A DNA stretch of 64,000 nucleotides from Epiperipatus broadwayi (Eukaryota > Onychophora > Udeonychophora > Euonychophora > Peripatidae). The stretch spans positions 3,663,336-3,727,335 of the forward strand of contig JAQFVV010000014.1 of assembly GCA_028023455.1 (NCBI GenBank). Reading direction: 5' to 3'. The translations under genes and the position numbers were made by a program. Below, one piece after another: positions 11,700-24,147 of this stretch. The first letter of the stretch is position 1; each line of letters begins with the position of its first letter. The notes under the pieces are model-generated. The model was not told the origin of the DNA, did no database searches, and was given only the letters and a program-made list of their open reading frames with translations.

Positions 11700-13683
11700 A
11701 CAGTATGTCCAAATACATCATTGCACTAATTCACAAGTCTGATTTTCAATAATAATTGTTTAAGAGTTATTGCTTAAAATATTTATTTATGTATGTACTT
11801 TAATCACATAAATGTAATTACTATGTATTACTTTATTTCAAATTTGGTTTTAAAATATAATTTACAATAATACACAATTATTTAGAAGTTTATAATATAG
11901 ATTTTGGCTCCAGTTTATGCTTTAAAAATAAATTGATCTTGATAAGATCTAATAGCTTTTACATCTATAAGATGTGAAAAAAACTGTGGATCTGAATTGA
12001 TTCTAATGATATTGTTTCTGAAAAAGATGAGATGCTAATATTTATTAGTGATAAATTTTTTTTCAGTTGTTATAAATAAATAGAAAAAGTAAAAGTCTTA
12101 AATTGGGTGGTAATTATAATTTCTTTGGATAAAGTTCTTTAATGAGCAGGACCAATAATATTAAAAAATGAACATCCTAAAATAAAATGGCTTTAGTATT
12201 ACTTGATTGGCTTTGGTTGCATTAATAATTTTTGTTAAGTTCCATTATTTTTCTCTATTCGTAAAAGATTGATAACAGATTTATCTAAACTGATCCTCAG
12301 AGATGAAATTATTGCATCATTAAATTTATTATTAACAAATAATGATCATTCTTAAGGCAATCAGTAGCAAGATATTATTGGATAGACAGAATGTATGGTG
12401 AAATAATCTCACTTCTAATTTATCTAAAATTAGCAATACAAAAAAAAAAATCTATGTCAAATATGAACAACTGTATAATTCTCAAAATAATTCCATCATT
12501 GAAACAAATACAACAAATATGTTTGAAGTAATTAATTATAATATGACACTTGAATTATATTTCAATTTTTAAAAAAGCAACTTTAAAGTAGTAGTATTTT
12601 GAAACTTATAAAACAAAACCTGAAAATATTAATTATTTTCAAAATAGTAAAAATGTTATCTTAACTTTCAAAGAAAATAATCGAAATACTACATAGAGAC
12701 TGAAACAATAGTTTACACTAGTAGAATTAGTAAATGTCACTTTCCAAAATAGTACTTATATATAAATGCAAAAGTAAAGTAAATTTCTATATTAATGCAA
12801 ACGAGTAAATAACTAATGATTTTTCTAAAATTTATCTAGGAAATTATGTTTATGTATTATACAAATTATAGAATTCCTGCAGATCATAATCGACAGATTA
12901 AAAGACAAACTCTCTTAAGCCCATTGTTTGTTAACTATTAGTATAAAGCCTTTAACTTTTTGAAAAGCTTTATATACTGTTATCTTGTCTGGTACCTTCT
13001 ATTAATTAATATGGAGTTTATTTTTGTCTACTCTTTATGTTATAAATAGCACAATGTTCTAAACCAGTTAACATTTTAAATATGGTTAATATACTTTTAT
13101 TGTCAACAGAAAAGAGTTTCTTGCAATGACATATATGACAAACTATAAACAAAAGAAACCAATCAGTAAATCATCAGAAAACACTAGAATATATTATTGA
13201 TAGGAACGATTATTCATACTACTATTAAGTTTAATGATTAAAATTTCTTAGTATTCAAGAATTCATATCTGTACTAAGATTAAAAAAAATATTATTCAAA
13301 AATGAAAACTATTTTTAAAGAAGCAATTTAGATTTAAACTGGTTCATGAAATAAAACAAACAATAATCAGCCTAATATTTTAACAGTCTATCTTATAAGC
13401 ATATAAGACATCAATACAAATGTTGTTTTTTCATATATGCAGGTAGAAAATGTTTTAGAATTGTATGAGCCTAAAGTATTTCACTCAGTACAATAAAAGT
13501 AAAAAAAAATTATCTAAAGATTCTCTACTTCATGGGTATATCTGTAGTTATGAAATGTTCATATAGTTAATATAACAAAATTTTAGGCTTTGGATAAAAT
13601 AAGAACTTGCATGAATTGATATTAGTGATCATATTAATATAAAAAGCATATATAATAAGTTATATTAACATATATATATATAT
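11700..13683. other. AT-rich stretch, no gene seen
   Basis: Low-complexity AT-rich sequence running into a TA microsatellite at about 13668-13683 that forms the left border of HHR array 1. Confidence 0.45.
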
Positions 13684-13824
13684 GAAAAACAAAAAAAACA
13701 CGTTAAAAAAAACTTGCTAATGCTTGTATTTATGATAACAGATGGTGTTCTACCAAAAACACCGTCAAGCGTAGTTTTCTGTTTACATAAACGTCAGAGT
13801 GAGCATTCACGATCTCTGACTTTA

Positions 13825-13882
13825 ATTCCACTTTCAGATCATGATTTCAAGCTATGTGCTATCATTAGTGAAAGACAGGAAT
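13825..13882 (-). ncRNA. Hammerhead motif, array 1 minus unit 1 (core mutated)
   Basis: Same 58-nt layout as the intact copies (outer stem I ATTCC/GGAAT, inner CTTTCA/TGAAAG, stem III palindrome ATCATGAT), but the core reads CTAATGA, so G5 is A. Predicted inactive. Confidence 0.75.
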
Positions 13883-14222
13883 AAGAAACTAGATCTAAAC
13901 ACAAACTCTGAGCATTTATGAAACAGTTTCTATTCAGCAATCTTTTAGACACGTTAATGTCTTCAAACTCAGCATAGCAAGCCAGATAGCTACATGGGTC
14001 TGATCTCAGTTCAGCATCACCACATAGTAGAAGCCTCTGCAATATACATCATTGCAAGAAAGACGTCAAAGGTACATTTATGAAAAACAAAAAAACACAA
14101 GTTAAAAAAACTTGCTAATGCTTGTATTTCTGATAACAGATGGCATTCTACCAAAAACACCGTCAAGCGTAGTCATCTGTTTACCTAAACGTCAGAGCGA
14201 GCATTCACTATCTCTGACTTTA

Positions 14223-14280
14223 ATTCCACTTTCAGATCATGATTTCAAGCTATTTGCTATTGTCAGTGAAAGACAGGAAT
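14223..14280 (-). ncRNA. Hammerhead motif, array 1 minus unit 2 (core mutated)
   Basis: All stems are present, but the core reads CTGACAA, so G8 is A. Predicted inactive. Confidence 0.75.
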
Positions 14281-14893
14281 AAGAAACTAGATCTAAACAC
14301 AAACTCTGAGCATTTATGAAACAGTGTCTATTCAGCTTGCAAGTGTGAATCTTTTAGACACGTTAATGTCTTCAAACTCAGCATAGCAAGACAGATAGCT
14401 ACATGGGTCTGATCTCAGTTCAGCATCATCACATAGTAGAAGCCTCTGCAATATACATCATTGCAAGAAAGACCTCAGAAAACTACGCTTGATGGTGTTT
14501 TTGGCAGAACGCCATCTGTTATCATAAATACAAGCGTTAGCAAGTTTTTTAACTTGTGTTTTTTTTGTTTTTCATAAATGTACCTTTGAGGTCTATGCTT
14601 GATGGTGTTTTTGGCAGAACGCCATCTGTTATCATAAATACAAGCGTTAGCAAGTTTTTTAACTTGTGTTTTTTTTGTTTTTCATAAATGTACCTTTGAG
14701 GTCTTTCTTGCAGTGATGTATATTGCAGAGGCTTCTACTATGTGGTGATGCTGAACTGAGATCAGACCCATGTAGCTATCTGGCTTGCTATGCTGAGTTT
14801 GAAGACATTAACGTGTCTAAAAGATTCACGCTTGCAAGCTGAATAGAAACTGTTTCATAAATGCTCAGAGTTTGTGTTTAGATCTAGTTTCTT

Positions 14894-14951
14894 ATTCCTG
14901 TCTTTCACTGACGATAGCAAATAGCTTGAAATCATGATCTGAAAGTGGAAT
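14894..14951 (+). ncRNA. Hammerhead ribozyme, array 1 plus unit 1
   Basis: Outer stem I ATTCC/GGAAT; internal loop TGT/T; inner stem I CTTTCA/TGAAAG; core CTGACGA; stem II AGC/GCT with a T-T at its base and loop AAATA; GAA; self-complementary stem III strand ATCATGAT; predicted cleavage after C14939. All universally conserved core bases are present. Confidence 0.85.
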
Positions 14952-15304
14952 TAAAGTCAGAGATAGTGAATGCTCACTCTGACGTTTATGTAAACAGAAA
15001 ATTACGCTTGACGGTGTTTTTGGTAGAACGCCATCTGTTATCATAAATACAAGTGTTAGCAAGTTTTTTTAGCTTGTGTTTTTTTTTGTTTTTCATAAAT
15101 GTACCTTTGAGGTCTTTCTTGCAATGATGTATATTGCAGAGGCTTCTACTATGTGGTGATGCTGAACTGAGATCAGACCCATGTAGCTATCTGGCTTGCT
15201 ATGCTGAGTTTGAAGACATTAACGTGTCTAAAAGATTCACGCTTGCAAGCTGAATAGAAACTGTTTCATAAATGCTCAGAGTTTGTGTTTAGATCTAGTT
15301 TCTT

Positions 15305-15362
15305 ATTCCTGTCTTTCACTGACGATAGCAAATAGCTTGAAATCATAATCTGAAAGTGGAAT
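15305..15362 (+). ncRNA. Hammerhead ribozyme, array 1 plus unit 2
   Basis: Core and stems I and II as in the previous copy; the stem III strand is ATCATAAT, so one pair of the palindrome is lost. Confidence 0.8.
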
Positions 15363-15709
15363 TAAAGTCAGAGATAGTGAATGCTCGCTCTGATGTTTAT
15401 GTAAACAGAAAACTATGTTTGATGGTGTTTTTGGTAGAATGCCATCTGTTATCATAAATACAAGCATTAGCAAGTTTTTTTAACTTTTTTTTTCTTTTCA
15501 TAAATGTACCTTTGAGGTCTTTCTTGCAATGATGTATATTGCAGAGGCTTCTACTATGTGGTGATGCTGAACTGAGATCAGACCCATGTAGCTATCTTGC
15601 TTGCTATGCTGAGTTTGAAGACATTAACATGTCTAAAAGATTCACGCTTGCAAGCTGAATAGAAACTGTTTCATAAATGCTCAGAGTTTGTGTTTAGATC
15701 TAGTTTCTT

Positions 15710-15767
15710 ATTCCTGTCTTTCACTGACGATAGCAAATAGCTTGAAATCATGATCTGAAAGTGGAAT
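15710..15767 (+). ncRNA. Hammerhead ribozyme, array 1 plus unit 3
   Basis: Intact core CTGACGA, GAA, stem III ATCATGAT and cleavage base C; both stem I segments are perfect. Confidence 0.85.
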
Positions 15768-18023
15768 TAAAGTCAGAGATAGTGAATGCTCGCTCTGACG
15801 TTTATGTAAACAGAAAACTAAGCTTGACAGTGTTTTTGGTAGAACGCCATCTGTTATCATATATATATATACATATACACAGTTACAATGATATCTCTAG
15901 GCAGAAACAATTCTTTAATTTATGAAACACATGCTATTTAATAATAATCCCATTATTGACAAAAAAATAAATTTATTTAAGAAATTTTTTTCTAATAGTA
16001 ACATTTCTAATTGATTCTTGAAGATAATTTTTTTGGCAAAATCTGTAAGCTATGCTACATAAAATTTACAATCACATCAAACAAGCAATGGTGCTCTAAC
16101 ATATGGGCTGGTCCAGTGAGCAATCACACAGCCAATTCATCCATTTCTTTATTTAGTTATGAGTATGATCAAATTTTTAATTCCACATATCTCTTTCCAT
16201 CTCTTATATCATCCAGCAAATTCCATCTTTTCCATCCTTTCTTTTTCCATTTACTACTGCATCCAAAACAACCTTTATTAAATAATTCTTCATATATGTT
16301 TACTTGAGTTTCTCTTTCTATCACTAATTTTTTTTAATCATTATATTTTTTTTCATTAAGTCTTTCCAAAACTTCCTAATTTGTAATTTTATTTATCCAA
16401 CTAATTTTTTTCCATTTTTCTCCTTTCCAAAGATATAAATTACATTCCTAATTCTTTTATTTTCACAACAATACCATAATACATTCAACATATAACAATT
16501 AATTTTTTTCATTAAATCTCTCTACTTTTTATTTTTAAATGCCTTTTTTGCTAATGCTACTCTTCTTTTAATTTTATCTTATCTACTTCCACCACCAGTC
16601 AGTTAACTAATCAAATTTCTAATTCCACTCACATTTTGAACTATATTATCATAAATAGCAAATTGTATTCATTTTGCATTACTTCCCATCCAAAAACCTT
16701 TGGTCTTCTCAACATTATTAATCTTCATTCTATATTCAATACATCCTCCAATTTATTCAACTTTTTCTGGAACTTATTCAACCTATCATGAACATCAACT
16801 TGTATTCATTTTGTATTACTTCTTACTTAAAAACGTTGCTCATCTCAATATTAAACTTAATTTTTTATTCCATAGATTCTTAAATTTATTCAGCTTATTT
16901 TGCCTCAGCCATAGGAATCATATTATTTTCCAATCTTATACATTTTATTATTCTATCTCCGGTTTAACTCCTCCATGATCTAAATATTATCTAATATGTC
17001 TTCTAAATAAACAAAAAGCATAGATGACATATAGCAACCTTGTCTAACTCCTCTTTCTACACTTATTTCTTTAGCCTTATTATTTTCCAATCTAATTCTT
17101 ATTCTTTATCTAGTAGACATTTTTCAGATCTGTCTTCTCTTTCCAAATATAATGTTTTATTTTTCAATATATTCATAAGTTTATTTCAGATTACTCTATC
17201 AAATGCTTCTGCCAAATCCACAAAACATATAACCATTTCAATGTATCTCTCTATAACCATTCTAACAATATTAATAAAATCTCTTGTATTTTTTCCTCTC
17301 TAAAAACCATATTATACTTTTCCAATATAATATTCAACTATCTATAAATTCTTTGAGTTAAAATTCTTAATAATATTTTTGAAGCATAAAATAAAAATAT
17401 TGTCCTGTATTCTTTACATCTAATATTTTCTTCCTTTTACTGATTGAAATAAATATAGTTTTCAAGATATCTTTAGGCCAAAGTTGAGTATTATAAATCA
17501 AATTGCACAGTTCAATCTTTTCCTTTATAGTAGTTTTTCCCACCTTTTTCAAAAATTCTATAGATATTTATCAAATCTAACATCTTTACTGTTTTACATT
17601 TCTTTAATTGATTGAATTACTTATACTATCAATATATCCATAGCTTGTTTATTTACTTCAACATCTTTATTTTCAAGTTTTTTTTATTAATTGCATCATT
17701 TTTTCTAAATGGATATTAAAAATAATTTTTCCATTTTTCAATATATCATCCCTATTTGTTAATCTAATTCCATTCTTATCAGCCATTTCATTCTTTTTTT
17801 TTTCAAGTGACATTTCTAATTCTATAAAATTCCAGATATCTTTTTGCCTGTTAAAGCATTTCTATCCATCTACATTCCTGTTACAACCATTTTTCTTTAG
17901 CTAAATTTGTTTATCCTTCTAATTCATTATTAATTATTCTGTATGTTCTTTGCCTTTCTCATTAATAACACTGTGTTTTCATCTCCTTCAACATTCTTTC
18001 TGTTCCTTAATTAAATAGTTCTT

Positions 18024-18294
18024 AAAACAGGCAAAACTTTCCATATATTAGTACTGCTCAGTGCAAGCCAGAGTAATCAATGGATACCAGAAGACTTGTA
18101 CATAAAATCCCTATCTAGTGCCTACTCATCCAATATCTGCAGACTAGTTTCTAGCTTGTGCCTTTCATCAGTGAGGTCTGTGGATCTGAGAGCACTGCAA
18201 TTGCACTAAGTGACACTACGTATGGAGAGTTTTTCCTGTTTTAATATCAGTTATAAACAAGCATAAGAAATGGTGATCATGTGATATTTCATGG
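18024..18294 (-). mobile_element. H1 foldback retroelement, copy C, inserted in the LINE
   Basis: ~271 bp, with inverted arms AAAACAGGCAAAACT and GAGTTTTTCCTGTTTT and the 5' extension (complement of about 18240-18294) on the HHR strand. Likely 13-bp target duplication: TTAAATAGTTCTT at 18011-18023 and TTAAATAATTTCT at 18295-18307 (two mismatches). It interrupts the LINE relic, whose linker region continues beyond it, so H1 was active after that LINE copy inserted. Confidence 0.75.
18128..18185 (-). ncRNA. Hammerhead ribozyme motif (H1 copy C)
   Basis: Core CTGATGA intact; stem II GGC/GCT-like; GAA; stem III palindrome ACTAGT; cleavage base C. Outer stem I keeps five pairs (ATCCA against TTGGAT), but inner stem I is damaged (CCTCA against TGCAG), so activity is doubtful. 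Confidence 0.65.
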
Positions 18295-18540
18295 TTAAAT
18301 AATTTCTATGCATTCTTTGCAATTTTCAGTATTCATTCTTTAATTTTTACTGTCCATGAGAATTATTCATATATTCCTCACCTTTATTAATTCTGTTCAT
18401 TATTTTTTTTACATATGAAACTAAACCTTACTTTCTCCACTTCTCTCAAATTATCCAAGTCCCATTTTACATATCTTTTCCTCTTTTCAATATTTTAAAA
18501 TTCACTTTTAATTTAGCCATAGCATATAAACTCTGATAAA

Positions 18541-19961
18541 ATCATATATTCTCATCAGTTGATATGTTCTAACCTTAATAGGTGACAAGAAATAGATAAC
18601 TATCACTAATATAAACAAGTAAATACTTATAAAATAATAACTTGAGACAGAGACATATATCTGTGATATTATTAATAATTATTTTTTGCTGTAATATCTT
18701 GACTTCCTAAATATATGAATCACACATTCATTTATTATAAATAAATAAATCTATTTTTAATTATAAATGTTATAATTATAAGTAAAACACTTAATATTCA
18801 GATTATTTAAAGATATAGTAACATTTTACATTATAATTAGATCCTGCTTAAACTTTATCATCATCATCATTTTGACCATTATCAATCCAATTTTAATGCA
18901 GTTTCCTTTGATACATAAATATGTTCACATTATACCAAATTTTTTCTTTTCATCCATCCATATTATATGTAATCTCTTTCAAGAGCTTCTACAATCTCTT
19001 GGGATTCAGTTTAAAATATCAATTATTTATCTACTATCATTTTTACTAGTAACATGTCTAGTTTAGTTCAATTTTAGCTCCTTAGTGAAATAAAACTAGT
19101 TATTTCTTTACCTAAGCATTTCATTATCATTATTTTCCTATTACTATCAACATAATTTATCCAAACTTCAAATCTGAAGTATTTTTTCCCAAAGTTTCAG
19201 ATACTTTTTTATTATTAATTTAATAAATCCTTGGTAAAATTAATAACTAATAAATGAAACTAAAATTAGAAATTTTATATTGTTGTTTTTAAAGAAAACA
19301 AAATATTTCTACTTGATACTAGTTAACTATTATGTTGTTAGCAGTTTTAATTTGTTAATGAAAAAAAAAGACTTTGATAATAAATTCTTAATATGAAAAT
19401 CTATCTAACAAAAATGTTTAAAAATGGTATGGAAAACTGTGAATTATTTATGCATAACAATTTCACAATATAAATACTTCTTTCACCAAGTTAATGAAGG
19501 CAGACTCAAAAATTAAAGGTTCACTTGTCAATTCCTGGTTCAAAAGAGTAAACAAATTTTTACTTTTATTAATAAAGTAAACGATTGTGCAAAACCTATT
19601 AATTTGATTTTCAGAGTTGTATATAAACCCGTAACTTTATAATTGTTTAACATTTTTATAATGGCTATTTCAAAAAATTATGAAGACTTACAAAATCTTA
19701 CTGAACCACATACTTATTTGTAATACTAAATTATTATTTAGAGCTAATAAACATGCACCAAATTCAACATATTATATATATATATATATACAGTTATTAC
19801 ATGAGAATATTCCTACTCAGTGTTTTGTTTATGGACATATATATATATATATATATATATAAATGATAATAAAAGTTGACAATAACAATATATTTATATT
19901 AATTAAACAGAAGTACTTTTGATTTGATTTGCCTGAAGATTTGTGATAATGGTATATCGTG
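18541..19961. other. AT-rich stretch with TA microsatellites, no gene seen
   Basis: TA runs near 19772-19791 and 19838-19861. No gene or bounded element was recognised. Confidence 0.45.
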
Positions 19962-20105
19962 ATAACATGTGGGACTATTTCCATCAACTATCATTAATTA
20001 AATATTAAATGTCTAGAAAATTAAAAAATTTTAAGTTTAAAATTTTGTAGACATTCAATATTTAATGATAGTTGATGGAAGTAGTTCACCACATAATCAC
20101 ATGTA
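19962..20105. mobile_element. Foldback (MITE-like) element
   Basis: Inverted arms of about 60 bp: left ...ATTTCCATCAACTATCATTA, right TAATGATAGTTGATGGAAG..., around an AT-rich centre. A diverged single arm lies at about 40677-40735 (GACATTCAACATTCAATTAT). Non-autonomous; transposase family unknown. Confidence 0.55.
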
Positions 20106-22078
20106 CTTTTAATTATGTTGTAATCATTATCAATTGTAAGTAATGTAAACAAAAAAAAAAGACATCATGTGACTTTCTAAGAACGTATATATCAATATTA
20201 GCAGAGTGTATATTTATTAGACAATTTTTACATTGGTTTATAAACATTGCCTCTTTAATTTTTTCCTTTTTAAGATGCCTTTTTTCATTTAATATTCTTG
20301 TATGATCTGAGCTAAGGTAAATTTAAAATTGCAAGACTTTTCATGGTCAAAAAAAAAAACTAACACAATATTGGAATCATTATTCTTAGCATTTTTTTTT
20401 ACATGATTGTATAATAGTTGGTGCTCTTTTAGTTTTTTTTCCAAAGAACATCTCAATTTACCAATGTTTTGCATCCACATATAATTTGATATATTTTAAG
20501 AATAGTTTTTTTAGAATTATTAATCAATCGATTTACATTTGGAGGAACATAAAATGAAATATTGTATTTATCACTAAATAATTTTTTAATATATTTGAAT
20601 TTAGCATTATTTAAAAATAGTATAAATATCCATTTTTTAATTATTTTTATTTATATTAATTTTGTAAGGTTTATTATTAACCTTATTCAATGTGTGTAGA
20701 ATTTATCTTCCATCACATCTCACATTTATAAGTTCTTGAATAAATAGTTCAATGTTTTAGATTTTATTACTTTTATAACTACATATTTTTTTTATTACAA
20801 TATAAAAAAGATTTAAAGCTATCTGCTTTATGTATCATTGGTACATGTTATTTGAAATAAATATAATTTCTTTCTTGAATAGGTTTGACAAAGTAATTTA
20901 TAGTTTAAACAATTATTTTCTATAGACATTTGCAAATCTAAAAAAAATATATTTATATTTTTTTCTTTATTGATAGTCTAATTTAAATTGTTTAACTTAC
21001 ATAAAAGTGCTTCAATAATATTTTTAGAATCACAAACAAAAACATCACTAACATATGTAACATATATTTTAACATTTCTAAAATTATCAGAACTTAACAT
21101 AGCGTCTTCATATTTAGAATTATTTCTTATGTATTTACTTTATATTTATTTATTCAATTATATTATGAAAACTTTGATCAAACATATAGATTAATGCAAT
21201 AATATTAATTTAATAACAGTAAGTAATGTGAGTTATCAAAGTTCATTAGAAAGATAAATTTTGATGTCTTATTGATGACTGAATTCTGAATTTTGGAATA
21301 GAGTCCATTGATTGAGGGAATGGGTGGAATAAAACTGTTGTTGAATTTATGTTACCTTTGTTCATTTCTCATTTATACATGTCACTATCTTACCAGAGGT
21401 TTAAAGTAGAAATACAACAAGAATAAGTTTTGTCCACATAGACTATAGTTCTGTGCTGAGGGTATGACCAGCAAATGGATATAGATTGAAATCTGAATTA
21501 TTAGTGCATCATTATGAGTATTGGATATTATGACCAGCCCATATTAGTAAATGTTCTAATAAAACAATAGTAATATTAAATACTATGAATGTGGTAATGA
21601 TATATTCATATAATGAGCAGGATATATTACAACTTTTTTTAAAACTTTTAATGCCCTTCAGTATGTTCATTATAAATTATGATTGGGCAATTAAGTGTGG
21701 CAAGTAATTCCACACTTCCAAGTCTAGCATTCAATTACACATGTGTTCCATTTGTGTCATCCTGTTACAATATATAAATCACATGGTATGTTAAAACATT
21801 TTCTTGTCATATGAATGGCCTAAGATTTGAATTTGAAGACTTGGATATTTTTTAATGTGCTAAACAGACTTAGAATTTAATTATTATTATTATTTAGAGA
21901 ATAAAACAAAAAATAAATACTTAGCCAAATTCTCATCATCCAGCAATTGAAGAGCCTCTTAAGTAACAATAGTCATTCATTGTTCTTCTACAAAAAAGGG
22001 CTATTAAAGAGACTGCAGCTATTTAACCAATGTTTTACTTATATTTTTATCTATACACATGGACACATAAATACCCAT

Positions 22079-22114
<36 letters not shown>

Positions 22115-22116
22115 AT
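20106..22116. other. AT-rich stretch, no gene seen
   Basis: Long A/T-rich sequence; open frames are low-complexity. A TA run precedes the palindrome that follows. Confidence 0.45.
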
Positions 22117-22129
22117 ATATCAGTTCCTG

Positions 22130-22165
<36 letters not shown>

Positions 22166-22176
22166 CAGGAACTGAT
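22117..22176. repeat. Palindrome with a TA-repeat centre
   Basis: Arms CAGTTCCTGGTAC and GTACCAGGAACTG flank a (TA)n run of about 30 nt, next to another TA run at 22082-22112. Cruciform-prone; possibly a tiny foldback element that landed in, or generated, a TA microsatellite. Confidence 0.65.
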
Positions 22177-24040
22177 TATGATACATAATTTTCATTAGCA
22201 CAGATCTCATTCTTAAATAAACCAATAAAATATTAATAATCACCTATTAAGAAAATACAACAATTAGATAGATAGATAACTGGATATATAGATAGATATA
22301 AGGCAAATGACAGTACTTCTCAGCTTTGTTCAATTTCTATAACTTGATGGATTGCAGCACTTCTCACATATAGTGTGGTGAATCATAGAAAACCCATATT
22401 TCCTACTTTTATAAAACTTCAACCTTGACTAATATGGAACTAACATTATGACTTTCTGTACTCTCTCTAATCTAATAATAAATCAGTTAAACTAAATCCA
22501 TTATTTATAGTATATGCTTAGGAATCTGAAAACAGGATAATTAAGTAAGACATTTTCTATCTTGATTAATAATTTAATTATAACACCTTATTTATCAATT
22601 TATTTTCATTAAAAATAATTAATTTTTTTAAAAAGATTTCTTAATCTTTCAAATAAAAACAGATTATAGAATTAATGCATATCTTAAAAACACCCTTTTC
22701 CAAAAACATCTTTCGTTGTTTCAATAAACATTTTACATTTTGTCAAAAACAGAAAAATAAAATTATTTCCACTAAATATGAGATATTTATACTTGATTTT
22801 AAACAATGTGCAGTATTTCCAAAAATATCAATTAACATTATTATCCAAACAATTTTTTTTGTTATTCAGGTTTCAAAATATTTATATATCCAATTATGTA
22901 TTATCTAATTATGTATGTATTAATTTAAACTTTTCCTTTTAAGTTTTAAATATATGTATATACACACACACATACCATGTTGAGTGCCTTAAGACTAATT
23001 CATCACAATATAAAAGCATTGCTGCCTAATGTCTATGATTACTCAAATTACAGTAGGTAGAGTAGGATGAAAAGAACTGTTCTTGAAAATAATTTAATCA
23101 AATTAATTAATTGGAGTAGAAGTTGGTCATTGCCTTAAGAAATATTGAAAGTCTTATTACTCATGAAAATAGAATTTTACAAAAAAAAAACATTTAATCC
23201 AAAATTAAAAAAATGAAATGTAATGATAAAAAAGAAAGAGGAATCTAAATGATGTGAGGTAGTATAAAATGGACCTCTGCAATTAACAGAAAAGATATAC
23301 AATAATTTAGACATAATGAAAAAAATACAAACAAAAAATTAAGATAAGCAGAGAAAGTGATTAAGAAAAGACAAACAAATAAATACAGTTAATATAAAAT
23401 AAACTTGAGAAATGTAGATCATTGATCAAATGAAGATTATTATGGTAGGATCCGATAGTTCAATACTTAAAATAATAATAATCGACCAAAAGCTATACAG
23501 AATTTAAGAGATGAGGAAGTATCAGATTGGCTTAAAATGTTAGTGATTTAATAAATTCAGAAAATTGGATGAGCACACGAAAAATTACAGAAATTTTTAT
23601 TTTGAATTAGGTGAACATTTTATTTGAGAATCTAATAGATAAATTTGAAAACAAAAAAGATTTAGAGTAAAACTGCACTATTTATATTAATATATTGTAT
23701 TAAAAGTTAGTAATAATTATTTATCATTAAATAATATATATACATAAATAAAAATAGACTAAATTTTCATATAAATGCTAACACATATTTTTCTTTGTCA
23801 GAAATAAAGTAGCCATTTATTCCTATGGCTGAAGATATTAAAGGGCTTAATTTTTTTTTAACTAATTATGGACTTCAGAGTAAAAATCTTAATTCAAACT
23901 GGATGTAACTGGACTTTATTAATTTGAATTCATAACCAACATATCGCAAATAAAGACCATTGAGATTCATTTTAAAACAAATCAATTAATTGTAAATATT
24001 TAACTAAAAACAGCAACAAAGATAAATATGTTTCTGTTAC

Positions 24041-24043
<3 letters not shown>
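22177..24043. other. AT-rich stretch, no gene seen
   Basis: A short GATA run near 22265-22300 and a CA run near 22960. No gene supported. Confidence 0.45.
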
Positions 24044-24084
<41 letters not shown>

Positions 24085-24147
24085 ATATATGATAAATCAA
24101 TATCATATATATATATATATATATATGATATTGATTTATCATAAAGT
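24044..24147. repeat. TA microsatellite with palindromic arms
   Basis: A (TA)n run at about 24044-24080 is followed by the inverted arms ATGATAAATCAATATCAT and ATGATATTGATTTATCAT around a second TA run. Same design as the 22.1-kb palindrome but unrelated arms. Confidence 0.6.

Larger units (their letters stand above)
13684..15860. repeat. Hammerhead-bearing satellite array 1 (two minus units, then plus units)
   Basis: Five hammerhead-containing units of about 405-411 bp: two on the minus strand (13684-14475), then three on the plus strand, plus a 119-nt partial plus unit lacking the ribozyme (14476-14594) at the turn. Units share the blocks TGCAGAGGCTTCTACTATG, GATCTAGTTTCTTATTCC and CGCTTGA.GGTGTTTTTGG. 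Both borders are TA runs, so any target duplication is ambiguous. The same family makes array 2 at 24.6-28 kb; the two differ by consistent substitutions and represent two subfamilies. Open frames inside are not conserved and look spurious. Confidence 0.9.
16040..18540 (-). pseudogene. Decayed LINE (non-LTR retrotransposon) reverse transcriptase
   Basis: On the minus strand, in order from 18.5 to 16.1 kb: a linker segment (WDLDNLREVEKVRF near 18.45 kb); after an H1 insertion, the RT lead-in 'LCNLIYNTQLWPKDILKTIF' with a KKILDVKNTGQ stretch; CFVDLAEAFDRV near 17.2 kb, the RT block holding the first catalytic Asp; GVRQGCYMSSMLFVYLED near 17.0 kb (family GVRQGCPLSPLLFNxYLE); a YDSYG-stop remnant where F/YADD is expected near 16.9 kb; MKINNVEKTK near 16.7 kb; and a C-terminal tail (DKIKRRVALAKKAF, NGKRKDGKDG). 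Many stops and frameshifts show it is dead. Such enzymes copy element RNA at nicked target DNA. Clade is uncertain. Confidence 0.85.

Noticed and set aside
13839-14042. 67-residue open frame in HHR array 1
   Set aside because: Not kept open in sister units of either array; an unconstrained frame in a non-coding satellite.
19938-19970. CTGAAGA motif as a hammerhead core next to the 19.96-kb foldback
   Set aside because: No GAA at the right distance and no stem II or III.
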